The notes under the pieces: generated by a model
Seen by the model: the letters and a program-made list of their open reading frames with translations, nothing else
Database searches by the model: none
Told to the model about the DNA's origin: nothing
Assembly (NCBI RefSeq): GCF_002356335.1
Contig: NZ_AP018165.1
Span: 1,736,001 to 1,800,000 of the forward strand
Origin: [Mycobacterium] stephanolepidis
GTDB lineage: Bacteria; Actinomycetota; Actinomycetes; Mycobacteriales; Mycobacteriaceae
Reading direction: 5' to 3'
Length of the DNA: 64,000 bases
Shown here: positions 55,558 through 63,123 of the stretch, one piece after another
How the letters are laid out: each line of letters starts with the position of its first letter
Position numbering within the stretch: position 1 is the stretch's first letter
Position numbers and translations under genes: made by a program

Positions 55558-55757
55558 GTTATCACCCGCCCGAAACACCTGGTCAGTGCCGTATTTGCGC
55601 GGGGCCATGCGCGACATACAAGGGTTCCGTCCACCGCTGGACCTGCGTGAGCTGCTTGACCGCGTACATCGCGAACGGTGCTCAACGTCGCACCGAACGT
55701 GAGCACCAAGGGCCGGTCCTGCGCCACCGCTCCGAAACTATCTCTCCAGTGCGATGA
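55554..55757 (+). CDS. Small zinc-ribbon-like protein
   Basis: 67 residues. CRICAGPC and WTCVSC give a Cys-x2-Cys...Cys-x2-Cys zinc ribbon pattern of the kind found in phage and satellite DNA-binding accessory proteins. ATG overlaps the preceding stop (ATGA), and its own stop overlaps a 32-codon gene. Probably nucleic-acid or protein binding. Confidence 0.55.
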   Translation: MSYHPPETPGQCRICAGPCATYKGSVHRWTCVSCLTAYIANGAQRRTEREHQGPVLRHRSETISPVR

Positions 55758-55852
55758 AAGGTGACCCCGAGGTCGGTCGCGGTCTGGCTGCGGGCCGCGC
55801 GGCCAACCTCGGGATTCACCGCACCCAACTCACAGAACGGATATCGCAATGA
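55754..55852 (+). CDS. 32-residue microprotein in overlapping operon
   Basis: ATG 55754 overlaps the zinc-ribbon stop by ATGA and the TGA at 55850-55852 overlaps the next ATG by ATGA. The product begins MKGDPEVGRGLAAGRAANLG and ends with TERISQ. Four-base junctions on both sides are unlikely by chance and argue that it is a real, translationally coupled gene. Function unknown. Confidence 0.5.
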   Translation: MKGDPEVGRGLAAGRAANLGIHRTQLTERISQ

Positions 55853-56445
55853 CGATCACCACCACACCCCGCCTGCCGACCCGCGCCGATCTGGCGCGGC
55901 GGCTTAAAACCCGTGAGCTTGATGAACTCGACATTGCCGTGCATGAGGCGGCGCACACCGTCTCCGGCATCCTGAGCGGCGGCACCCTGGCCACTGCCTT
56001 GGTCACCCGTCCGGGCCGCGTCGTCCAGCACGTCCATGGCCTCACCAAGTTCCGTAATACGTTTGACCCCTACGCCCATGCGAACGTTGCCTATTGCGGG
56101 CCGTGGGGGCAGGCCACGTGGCTTGACGGCCTGCGCCGTCCCACGGTGGCGACGGTGGACGCGCTGCTGGCAGCTGGTGGGCGATGCGACGCCGCCGCCA
56201 TCGACGCGTCGGGGGGTATGCGCCGAACCATCGACGTACCCGCACTAGAGCACCTGATGGGCCGCTGCTGGCCGAACGTCCTCGGTCTGGCAGGGCAGCT
56301 GTACTCACGCGGTGAGATCACCCACGACGACGCCCTCGCCGCGCTTGGATTGAGCCGCGATAACGCCCCCATGGGCCTGGCATGCATCAAGGCCGGAGAA
56401 CGGCCTGGCACCTTCCGAATCCACGAGCCGCACATGCGCTTCTGA
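55849..56445 (+). CDS. HExxH putative metallopeptidase
   Basis: 198 residues. VHEAAHTVSGILSGG holds an HExxH zinc motif like that of the M41/M50 peptidase-like proteins seen in actinophages and integrated elements; ANVAYCGPWGQATW resembles the downstream region of those proteins. No AAA domain or membrane segment is present, so it is a stand-alone domain. It could process a regulator or phage protein. Activity is inferred. Confidence 0.6.
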   Translation: MTITTTPRLPTRADLARRLKTRELDELDIAVHEAAHTVSGILSGGTLATALVTRPGRVVQHVHGLTKFRNTFDPYAHANVAYCGPWGQATWLDGLRRPTVATVDALLAAGGRCDAAAIDASGGMRRTIDVPALEHLMGRCWPNVLGLAGQLYSRGEITHDDALAALGLSRDNAPMGLACIKAGERPGTFRIHEPHMRF

Positions 56446-56487
56446 TTCGCGTACTTCCGTCGGCGGCGTGACGTATGGTCCGCCGAT

Positions 56488-57189
56488 GTGACCACCGAAA
56501 ACGCCGATGACAAGGCTAGTTTGCCTGCCAATTCCAAGATGAGCCGCGCGGAGTTGTTCGCTCTGCTCGGCGCGGTGTTCGGCGTCCTCCCGATCTTGCT
56601 CTGCGCGATGCGAGTGATGATCGTGGCGCGCGGCGAACTCAACTCGCTGCGCACGCTAGTGCAGAACCTCGACGTGAAGGCGTTGGTGCTCGCCACCCTT
56701 CTTCCTGTCGGCGGCACTGTGATGCTCTGGGTGCAATTCGCTCTGCTCATGTCGTTGTTAACAAAAGGCGCTCATGATCAGTATAAAAGAATCCTTGGGA
56801 CATCGTTTATATGTTTGCTCCCATTCACTATTGCCATCCTGGGGATTGGCACGCCGACGCGCCAGTTGCTCATAAACATCGCGCTACTGGTCTTGCTCAT
56901 CATCGCGATGCTTGCGGCAAACAGGATGCGAGGAATGCTAAGGAGCCTGGTCATCTGGTTGTGTGCCGTTGGGATGATGGTCGGCGTGGCCGCAGTAGTT
57001 GGCACCGTCGTTACCCAAAGCGACTTGTGGGTTCCTTTTGAACGCATCGCGCTGGAGGACGGATCGGTTGTCGAGGGGTACATCCTCGGTGTGGACGAGG
57101 AATGGACCCGCTACATGGACTCGCGTGACCGCAGCATTCATATCGTTCACACCGACAAGGTGAAGACACGCGACCTGATCAACAGATGA
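56488..57189 (+). CDS. Multi-pass membrane protein at the right end of the element
   Basis: 233 residues, GTG start. After a 20-residue cytoplasmic start there are about five membrane helices (about 22-45, 62-85, 100-120, 125-143, 150-172), then a 60-residue soluble C-terminal domain (SVVEGYILGVDEEWTRYMD). Codon use is AT-richer than the neighbouring satellite genes, as for the DUF6602 gene at the other end. The place next to attR and the membrane topology suggest superinfection exclusion or abortive-infection cargo. No family recognised. Confidence 0.55.
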   Translation: MTTENADDKASLPANSKMSRAELFALLGAVFGVLPILLCAMRVMIVARGELNSLRTLVQNLDVKALVLATLLPVGGTVMLWVQFALLMSLLTKGAHDQYKRILGTSFICLLPFTIAILGIGTPTRQLLINIALLVLLIIAMLAANRMRGMLRSLVIWLCAVGMMVGVAAVVGTVVTQSDLWVPFERIALEDGSVVEGYILGVDEEWTRYMDSRDRSIHIVHTDKVKTRDLINR

Positions 57190-57217
57190 CGGGTGCTCCG
57201 CGAACGCCCGTTCGATT

Positions 57218-57246
57218 CAACCCCCGCTGTGCCGAGAGTGTGCCAA
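57218..57246 (+). repeat. Integrase arm-type site, attR side
   Basis: Direct copy (27 of 29) of 48020-48048, located 117 bases inside the right attachment core. The 174-base region between the last gene and attR contains nothing else I can identify. Confidence 0.55.
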
Positions 57247-57363
57247 GACGCACATATTCGTGCGGTCACGCAGTGGAAAAATCGATACCAAACCCGCTGC
57301 CTTGCATGCGGTTATGTGGACGCGATGACACGTACGGATACGCACTAGACGGTGCTAATCGCA

Positions 57364-57409
57364 TTTACACACCAGCGGTCGGGGGTTCGAAACCCTCCGC
57401 GCCCACCAA
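57364..57409 (+). repeat. Attachment core, right copy (attR)
   Basis: Second copy of the 46-bp tRNA-Val 3' segment. It lacks the 5' half of a tRNA, so it is a junction scar and not a gene. Chromosomal genes resume at 57421. Confidence 0.9.
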
Positions 57410-57420
57410 GAAGTGCGGGT

Positions 57421-57891
57421 CTATCTCGCTGTCTGCCACAGTTGTGGTCGCGTTCTTTCGAGGTAGTTCCCCAGATCTGTCAGAGCCTGGCTTGCCGATC
57501 CGCTGTAGAAGCGATACAGGAAACGTTCGTGGGGATCGGCGGTCTGCACCCCAGACAGGTTCCAGTTCAGGATCGTGCCTCCGTAATGGTCTGTGAATGC
57601 CACCTGTTGTACCCACCGAGCAGACGGTCCGCGCGAGGCCTCCGCTTCTAGCGTGGTGACCCAAAGCTTTTGTGGTTCAACCGCAATGACCTTGCAATCG
57701 AAGTTGCCATTAAAGCGCGTGCCCAAGATCGGCAGACATCTGAGGTTGAACTTTTTGCCGACAACGGGTTCGTAGCCGGTTGCGTCGAACGACCAAAGAC
57801 CGGGCTCGTCGGGGGCGGGATCTTCGAGGCCCACGAAAACGGACCACACTCTATCCACGGACGCCGGGTAGCAACGCTTGATGAACGGCAT
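57421..57891 (-). CDS. SRPBCC-family protein
   Basis: 156 residues. The start FIKRCYPASVDRVWSVFVGL and VIAVEPQKLWVTTLEAE and ending FLYRFYSGSASQALTDLGNYLE match the SRPBCC/polyketide cyclase-like helix-grip fold, which binds hydrophobic ligands. No signal peptide. First chromosomal gene right of the element, so before integration it lay near ahpE and tRNA-Val. Ligand unknown. Confidence 0.75.
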   Translation of the reverse strand: MPFIKRCYPASVDRVWSVFVGLEDPAPDEPGLWSFDATGYEPVVGKKFNLRCLPILGTRFNGNFDCKVIAVEPQKLWVTTLEAEASRGPSARWVQQVAFTDHYGGTILNWNLSGVQTADPHERFLYRFYSGSASQALTDLGNYLERTRPQLWQTAR

Positions 57892-58011
57892 GTGACCTCT
57901 CGATGCGCCTTTGCCCGACCGCGCCTCACTCTACTGGGGCCACATTGAGAGATTTGCTGGGGTGTCGAAAGGTCGATAGGGGCGCCGACGGGTCGCTAAA
58001 GGCCGACGTCG

Positions 58012-58506
58012 TCAGAACATTGTGTTGCCGTTGGCCGACTCCGCCGGAACGTCCTGAATCACGTCCCAGTGCTCGACGATCTTGCCCCCATCAACGCGGA
58101 AGATGTCGACTACCGCTTGTCCGCGGTCCTGCGGATCGTTGGTCGAATGCACGTGCAGGTAGACCAAATCGCCGTCGACCGCGCTGCGCACGACCTTGGC
58201 CGCGGCCCCAGGATGCTCGGCGAAGAATCCCGCGAAGTAGGACACGAACGGCGCCTTGCCGTCCGGCACATCGGGGTTGTGCTGCCGGTAGTCGTCGGTC
58301 ACTACCTCGGCGGCCTGCTGCACCTCGTGCTTGTTGAAGAACCGGTCGTAGAAGTTGAGGACCAGCTGACGGTTGGCCTCTTGGCGGCCACTATCGCGCC
58401 CGTCGGATGCCGAAACGTCCGAATGCCCGCATGCGGACACGAGGCCGCCGGTGCCGGATAACGCCAGCGCCAGCGCGACAGTAGCCAGGGTCAGTGGTCT
58501 TCTCAT
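58012..58506 (-). CDS. Secreted SnoaL/NTF2-like lipoprotein
   Basis: 164 residues from ATG 58506. Lipobox-like LVSAC gives a possible lipid anchor at residue about 26. The mature domain NFYDRFFNKHEVQQAAEVVTDDYRQHNPDVPDG and IVEHWDVIQDVP is a typical SnoaL-like/NTF2 fold (ester cyclase-related). Exported; ligand or substrate unknown. Confidence 0.8.
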   Translation of the reverse strand: MRRPLTLATVALALALSGTGGLVSACGHSDVSASDGRDSGRQEANRQLVLNFYDRFFNKHEVQQAAEVVTDDYRQHNPDVPDGKAPFVSYFAGFFAEHPGAAAKVVRSAVDGDLVYLHVHSTNDPQDRGQAVVDIFRVDGGKIVEHWDVIQDVPAESANGNTMF

Positions 58507-58534
58507 CTCGCTACTTTCCCATCCCACACGAGGC

Positions 58535-58954
58535 TCAGTCCAAGTCGGCGAGAGCCTTGCGTGCGGCCTCGAGTTCGGCTTCCAGAGCGGCGACCTTGGC
58601 AGCCTGCTGGGATCGCGCTTCCTCGATTACCGCGTCGATGGGGGTGGAGAGATCCTCGTGCAGTTCCTTGGCGGCGCGCGAGACGGCGGCCGCCGCGACG
58701 GCTAGGTTGCGAGCCAGGTAGGTGCTGCCCTGTTTGAGTTCGGCGTGCCATTCGCCGTCGGCGGTACCGGTGACGGTGAGGGTTAGTTCGAGAGTCTTGG
58801 TTCTCTTGCCCGTGGCCTTTTTCGGGGTCGCCTTCTGCGGCTGCTCCTCGGTGGGAGCTTCGGCGATCGGCGCAACAGGGCTCACCAGAACCTCGGAAGT
58901 GCTTGGCTCGGTGTCCAATACGTCTACCGCTGGAGTGTCTACAGTCATCGTCAC
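58535..58954 (-). CDS. Conserved protein with C-terminal coiled coil
   Basis: 139 residues from GTG 58954, which follows AAGGAG by 6 bases. Acidic Pro/Thr-rich start, a KKATGKRTK basic linker, a beta-rich segment (LELTLTVTGTADGEWHAEL), then a long helix with heptads ending LEAELEAARKALADLD. Similar proteins are known in mycobacteria without function. Cytoplasmic. Confidence 0.6.
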   Translation of the reverse strand: MTMTVDTPAVDVLDTEPSTSEVLVSPVAPIAEAPTEEQPQKATPKKATGKRTKTLELTLTVTGTADGEWHAELKQGSTYLARNLAVAAAAVSRAAKELHEDLSTPIDAVIEEARSQQAAKVAALEAELEAARKALADLD

Positions 58955-59388
58955 AATCGGCTCCTTCTGAAGTTTCGCGCGCGGGTGGCGGGCAGTGGGA
59001 GTCATTAGAACACACGTTCGATAGATCGGGGCAACTCGCCGCGCACGCGGTTGGGCTCGCTCGCGGTGGGGCGCACGACGCTCCGCGTGCTCATCAGCGC
59101 CGGTTAGCAGGCAAACACCTCAGGGTTGCCTTCCAGCAACCGCGGGCACGGACTCCTGTTCATGTTTGAGTCACAGCGAAGACCGCCTCTCGCGATATTT
59201 CCGCAGATCCAGGCTGGCTGAGTGACCTAATCCTCTGGTGGCTTGCCGAGTCGTGCGTTGGGTGTTCGCTGCGGTCGCTCCGGAAAGGTTTCCGGTAACG
59301 ATGCTGACACCTTTTTGCTCCTATTGCCGGTGACCTCGTCATAGTTCGCGATCTTGAAGGCGCAAACTGTGACGAAACAGTCTCAGTG

Positions 59389-59417
59389 TTGACAAGAGAG
59401 GGTCTCGGCCTTAGATT
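59389..59417 (+). promoter_or_regulatory. Sigma-A-like promoter for MspA-type operon
   Basis: TTGACA (59389-59394), 17-base spacer, TAGATT (59412-59417). The predicted start is near 59424, about 120 bases before the porin ATG. The rest of the 588-base gap 58955-59542 shows no other gene or structure that I can support. Confidence 0.6.
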
Positions 59418-59542
59418 CTGCACCATTGCCATGTGATGTGTTTTCGCAGGAAGACGCATTGAGTGGCATTGCCCCTCAAAGGGCAAGTGCACGGGGGTTC
59501 GACCCGATCGGGTTAGGACGGGACACGGAGGGGTTCGGTTTC

Positions 59543-60271
59543 ATGAAGTTGCCATATTTGGCACGTCGAAGCTGTTTCACTTCCATCGCAGCGTCTGTCG
59601 CTGCTGCGATGGGGCTTATGGTGGGCGTTTCTGACGCCGCTGCGGATCCGCAGGGGATGCCGGACCAGTACCAGCAGTTCGTCACGGACGACGGCTGGAC
59701 AGTTGGTCTGACGCTGACCAACGAGGTCATCGATCACATCGACAACATCGCGGGTGCGAGCAACTCTTGGCAGGCGCGCGTGTCCTATCGAGCAGAAGCA
59801 ACTATCACGGGCTCGGGGTCCGCTGTCATTCAAGATGCGCAGTTGGAGACCGGGTACTTCGTGGGTTGCCGCACCGACTCCTCGTCGGGTGTGGAGTTGG
59901 GCGGCGATCTCGGTTTGACGCTCTCGCAGCAGGTCTTTGGCCAGGGCTATGGCGGTGGCTACGGACAGGGCAGTCAGAGCGGTGGCGGTGGTGGCGGCTT
60001 CGGTGGTGTGTCGGGCGGTGGTTCGTTGGGTGCCCAGGAGCACATCGGCGGCTACATGCGCGTGCTGCTCAAGCCAGGTGGTCTGGCTCAGCTGCCGATG
60101 GACCGGATCAACTTCCGGAACATGCGGGCGGTCTCGCAGGTGCGTAACCAGAACGTCGAAGCCGATGGTTGCGGTGGCCAGGTGAAGATCCAGTCCTTCG
60201 CGACGTTCCGGATCCGCACCGAGAACGGCAACGACACCCAGACCATCTACGGCGAGCCCAAGGATCTGTGA
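59543..60271 (+). CDS. MspA-family porin variant
   Basis: 242 residues from ATG 59543 (GGAGGGG upstream); an in-frame ATG at 59426 is less likely because the signal peptide starts at MKLPYLARR. Mature part: DGWTVGLTLTNE, TGYFVGC, YMRVLLKPGG, MPMDR-like LPMDRINFRNM, and DGCGGQVKIQSFATFR followed by YGEPKDL, all features of the MspA fold. A Gly-rich stretch of about 30 residues replaces part of the barrel region where MspA has its strands. Two Cys are conserved. Likely an outer-membrane protein; channel function uncertain. Stop overlaps the next start by TGATG. Confidence 0.75.
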   Translation: MKLPYLARRSCFTSIAASVAAAMGLMVGVSDAAADPQGMPDQYQQFVTDDGWTVGLTLTNEVIDHIDNIAGASNSWQARVSYRAEATITGSGSAVIQDAQLETGYFVGCRTDSSSGVELGGDLGLTLSQQVFGQGYGGGYGQGSQSGGGGGGFGGVSGGGSLGAQEHIGGYMRVLLKPGGLAQLPMDRINFRNMRAVSQVRNQNVEADGCGGQVKIQSFATFRIRTENGNDTQTIYGEPKDL

Positions 60272-61548
60272 TGACTATCCGTACCCGTGGTGCCGCGCTG
60301 ATGGTCGCGCTGGCTTTCGTTTCAGCAATCGTGATGGGTTCTGCTCCAAGGACTTTGGCAGACCCCATCCAGCCGCCGCCCCCGAAGCCGATTCCGTATC
60401 CGGTGGCCCAGCCCGATGATCTGCCGCGCATATCCCCGATCGGTGGGGCTCAGGTGAAGACGAACACGCCGTTGGGCCTCGGGCCGGGAACCGGTCGGCC
60501 GTTGGCGGCGGGACGTGAACGCTCCAACGTCACGATCTCGCCATCGCCGACCGATGGCACCCACCTGCCGACGGCGATCGCCGGTAAGGATGTCGTCCTG
60601 CATCTGCCGCAGGAGCGTGAGCTCACACCGGCGCAGTGGGGAGACGGTGGCGCGGCGACTTTCACCTCTCGTGACACTGATTACCGGATTTCCCCGTTCG
60701 CCGGGGGTGGTGCCGATGTGAATATCATCCGGCGCACCATCTTCACGCCGGAGAACTTCACCTTCGGCCTGCGGGTTCCTGAGGGCACCCACGTGCGCCA
60801 GGGGAGCAATGTGGTGCTGGTTGAGTCCGACGCCGCGCCGGGACTGCCGGCCACGACTATCGCGACGTTGTCGGTACCGGTGGCACGCGATGCCAAGGGC
60901 AATCCGGTGCAGGTGAACCCGGTGATCCACGGCGACTACATGTACCAGCAGTCCAACTTGGCGCTGGATCTTGGACCCGCGGACATCTTCGCGTTCCCGA
61001 TCACGATCACGCTTTCCTACCGGGCGTCGTCGATCCCGGCCAGTGGTCAGCTGGCCACTGACTGGGAGGGGCTGCCCGAGGGTGGTGGCCCGCCAGAGGC
61101 GAAGAAGGCCGCGCAAATCATTGGTGCACCAGGCGATTACGTGGTTGATCCCGGCGGTGCTTACCGGCCTGCCAGTGTTGATCCGGTGCTGTACGCCCAG
61201 CGGCATGCCGATCGCTGCCTGTCCGGGCCCAACGAGTTCCGATCCGAGGACGGACGGACGGCCGACTTCTGGACTTCATGCCAGCGGCAGGCGATGTGCC
61301 TGGATGTCACGCCGGCCCAGATGTCGGTGGATGTGTGCAAGAACCAGGCGTTCGCCAACATGTCGGCGCAGTGCACCGCCACGTTTGGGCAGACTGGGCC
61401 CGACTACGAGGCATGCCTCAACGTCGCCAACGGTCATGCGGCGTGGTCCAAGGAGAACTTGCTAGGCGGTTGGGTATGTCAACCCGCCGGGCCAGGTGCC
61501 AACACCAGGTTCTTGCCCTCGAACAACAACCGTTACTGCAGTAGCTGA
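60271..61548 (+). CDS. Secreted Cys-rich protein linked to MspA-type porin
   Basis: 425 residues. Signal peptide ends TLADP, then a Pro-rich segment and a beta-rich domain (about 90-270). The C-terminal 120 residues contain eight Cys (DRCL, TSCQRQAMCLD, DVCKNQ, AQCTATF, EACLN, WVCQP), probably forming four disulfides. No family recognised. ATG overlaps the porin stop, so the two are co-translated and probably act together at the cell surface. Confidence 0.65.
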   Translation: MTIRTRGAALMVALAFVSAIVMGSAPRTLADPIQPPPPKPIPYPVAQPDDLPRISPIGGAQVKTNTPLGLGPGTGRPLAAGRERSNVTISPSPTDGTHLPTAIAGKDVVLHLPQERELTPAQWGDGGAATFTSRDTDYRISPFAGGGADVNIIRRTIFTPENFTFGLRVPEGTHVRQGSNVVLVESDAAPGLPATTIATLSVPVARDAKGNPVQVNPVIHGDYMYQQSNLALDLGPADIFAFPITITLSYRASSIPASGQLATDWEGLPEGGGPPEAKKAAQIIGAPGDYVVDPGGAYRPASVDPVLYAQRHADRCLSGPNEFRSEDGRTADFWTSCQRQAMCLDVTPAQMSVDVCKNQAFANMSAQCTATFGQTGPDYEACLNVANGHAAWSKENLLGGWVCQPAGPGANTRFLPSNNNRYCSS

Positions 61549-61567
61549 TTGGTAGGGGAGAACTGCT

Positions 61568-61862
61568 ATGACGCCAATGAAGTCGCATAAGGCACAAATT
61601 CCCGCAGGCCTCCGGCGCGCGCTGGCTGCTGTGGCGATTATTGCTGTGGCGATGTCGGGCTGGCAGCTAAACACGAACTCCCCAAATGGGATTGGCGTGA
61701 TGGGTCTGCCCGGCGCGACCGCTGATCCGACCGGTCCTCCGGGGCCGACTGGTGATCCAGGCGGCATGAATGGCGGTCAGTTCCAGCCGCCAGGTCTGCC
61801 ACCGCAGCAGTCGGACTACCAGGGCGGTATCAACCAACCGCCGCTCGATCAGAAGGGTCTGG
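61568..61862 (+). pseudogene. N-terminal fragment of secreted Pro/Gln-rich protein (IS-interrupted)
   Basis: About 98 residues: signal sequence (RRALAAVAIIAVAM), then GLPGATADPTGPPGPTG and Gln/Pro-rich sequence ending QPPLDQKGL, where the IS begins. Third gene of the MspA-type operon. The reading frame resumes on the other side of the IS at 63124 with similar low-complexity composition, so both parts are taken as one gene. Confidence 0.7.
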
Positions 61863-61924
61863 TGCACGGATAGGTGACAACTGAGATGGCTTGCCCTGTG
61901 GGGTGGGCCTGGAAGGATGTCGCT

Positions 61925-62230
61925 GTGCCGAAGCCGTTTCCTGCAGAGTTCCGTGCCGATGTGGTGCGAATTGCCCGTGATCGCGATGCTGGTGTGACGT
62001 TGGAGCAGGTCGCTGCTGATTTCGGTATTCACCCGATGACGCTGTCGAAATGGATACGCCAATCCGATGTCGATGAGGGGGTTCGCCCTGGTGTGACCGC
62101 CACTGAGTCCGCCGAGAACCGCGAACTCAAGAAGCGAGTCCGGTTGCTGGAGCAGGAAAATGAGGTGTTGCGGCGGGCGGCGGCCTATTTGTCGCAGGCC
62201 AACCTCAAGCTGGGTCAGTCCCCAAAATGA
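61925..62230 (+). CDS. IS3-family transposase OrfA
   Basis: 101 residues from GTG 61925 (VPKPFPAEFRADVVRIA); an in-frame GTG-type upstream start at 61874 would add 17 residues. HTH: TLEQVAADFGIHPMTLSKWI, followed by a leucine-zipper-like helix (NRELKKRVRLLEQENEVLRR). It ends at an A-run (CCAAAATGATG), where a -1 frameshift or coupled initiation would produce OrfAB. Confidence 0.9.
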   Translation: MPKPFPAEFRADVVRIARDRDAGVTLEQVAADFGIHPMTLSKWIRQSDVDEGVRPGVTATESAENRELKKRVRLLEQENEVLRRAAAYLSQANLKLGQSPK

Positions 62231-63102
62231 TGTACCCGCTCGTTCGTGAGCTGGCCGCCGACGGTGTTCCCGTCACGGTGACGTGCCGGGTCCTCAAAAT
62301 CGCTCGTCAGCCATTTTATCGCTGGTGTGCTGGCCCGGTCACTGGAACTGAGTGGGTGCAAGCGTCAGTGACGAACGCGGTCTATGACGCCCACCGTGAT
62401 GACCCCGAGTTCGGCTACCGATTCCTCGCTGATGAAGTCCGGGCCGCGGGAATCGCTGTGTCTGACCGGACGGTGTGGAAACGCTGCCGCGAGAACCGCT
62501 GGTGGTCGGCATTCGGCAAGAAACGCAGCCGTGTCGGCAAGAAACCAGGCCCACCTGTTCACAACGATCTGGTATGCCGCAATTTCACCGCAACCACCCC
62601 AAACATGTTGTGGTTGACCGATATCACCGAACACCGGACCAGCGAAGGCAAGCTCTATCTGTGCGCGATCAAGGACGTGTTCTCCAACCGCATCGTCGGC
62701 TATTCCATCAGTAACCGCATGAAAGCTGCCCTAGCGGTGACCGCGCTCAACAATGCGGTGGCCCGCCGTGGCGATGTGAGTGGGTGCATCGTCCACAGCG
62801 ACCGGGGCAGCCAATTTCGGTCCCGAAAATTCGTGCATACCCTCAACCGGCACAACATGATTGGCTCCATGGGCCGGATTGGCGCCGCCGGTGATAACGC
62901 CGCGATGGAGTCCTTCTTTTCCCTGCTGCAAAAGAACGTCCTGAATCGGCGCCGATGGAACACCCGCGACGAACTACGGACAGCGATCGTGACCTGGATC
63001 GAACGCACCTACCACCGCCGCCGACGCCAACCCGCCCTCGGCAAGTTGACCCCCATCGAATACGAGACCATCATGACCACACCGGCCAATCAGGCCGCCT
63101 AA
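62227..63102 (+). CDS. IS3-family transposase OrfB (DDE)
   Basis: 291 residues. DDE residues: Asp in WLTDITEH, Asp in VHSDRGSQF, and Glu in NAAMESFFSLLQKN about 35 residues later. The HTH_21 segment DDPEFGYRFLADEVRAAG lies ahead of the catalytic core. Overlaps orfA by ATGA. Full length, so the element should be functional. Confidence 0.95.
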   Translation: MMYPLVRELAADGVPVTVTCRVLKIARQPFYRWCAGPVTGTEWVQASVTNAVYDAHRDDPEFGYRFLADEVRAAGIAVSDRTVWKRCRENRWWSAFGKKRSRVGKKPGPPVHNDLVCRNFTATTPNMLWLTDITEHRTSEGKLYLCAIKDVFSNRIVGYSISNRMKAALAVTALNNAVARRGDVSGCIVHSDRGSQFRSRKFVHTLNRHNMIGSMGRIGAAGDNAAMESFFSLLQKNVLNRRRWNTRDELRTAIVTWIERTYHRRRRQPALGKLTPIEYETIMTTPANQAA

Positions 63103-63123
63103 AGACTGTCACCTATCCGTGCA

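Larger units (their letters stand above)
47982..57409. mobile_element. 9.4-kb integrated phage-satellite-like island
   Basis: Bounded by 46-bp direct repeats in and beyond tRNA-Val. Order: DUF6602 protein, integrase (-), regulator-like protein (-), excisionase (+), RepA-like ATPase (+), iteron region, small gene, TerS-like gene, string of mostly overlapping small genes, HExxH protein, membrane protein. A divergent switch point lies at 51048-51105. There are no structural phage genes, large terminase or portal, and no conjugation genes. The core is GC-rich like the host but both end segments (48000-49050 and 56500-57350) are visibly AT-richer. The combination fits a phage-inducible chromosomal island of actinobacteria; mobility is inferred. 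Confidence 0.8.
61863..63123 (+). mobile_element. IS3-family insertion sequence
   Basis: 1,261 bp with 17-bp terminal inverted repeats TGCACGGATAGGTGACA, identical at both ends, enclosing orfA and orfB. The flanks do not show a clear 3- or 4-bp duplication beyond the palindromic TGCA at each end, which may itself be the duplicated target. Intact transposase genes suggest a recently active copy. Confidence 0.9.

Noticed and set aside
57364..57409. Second tRNA-Val gene
   Set aside because: Only the 3' portion is present and the upstream bases cannot form the acceptor and D arms; it is the attR repeat.
59426..59543. Leaderless extended start of the MspA-type protein at 59426
   Set aside because: The promoter position would allow it, but the extension would bury the signal peptide; the ATG at 59543 has a good binding site.
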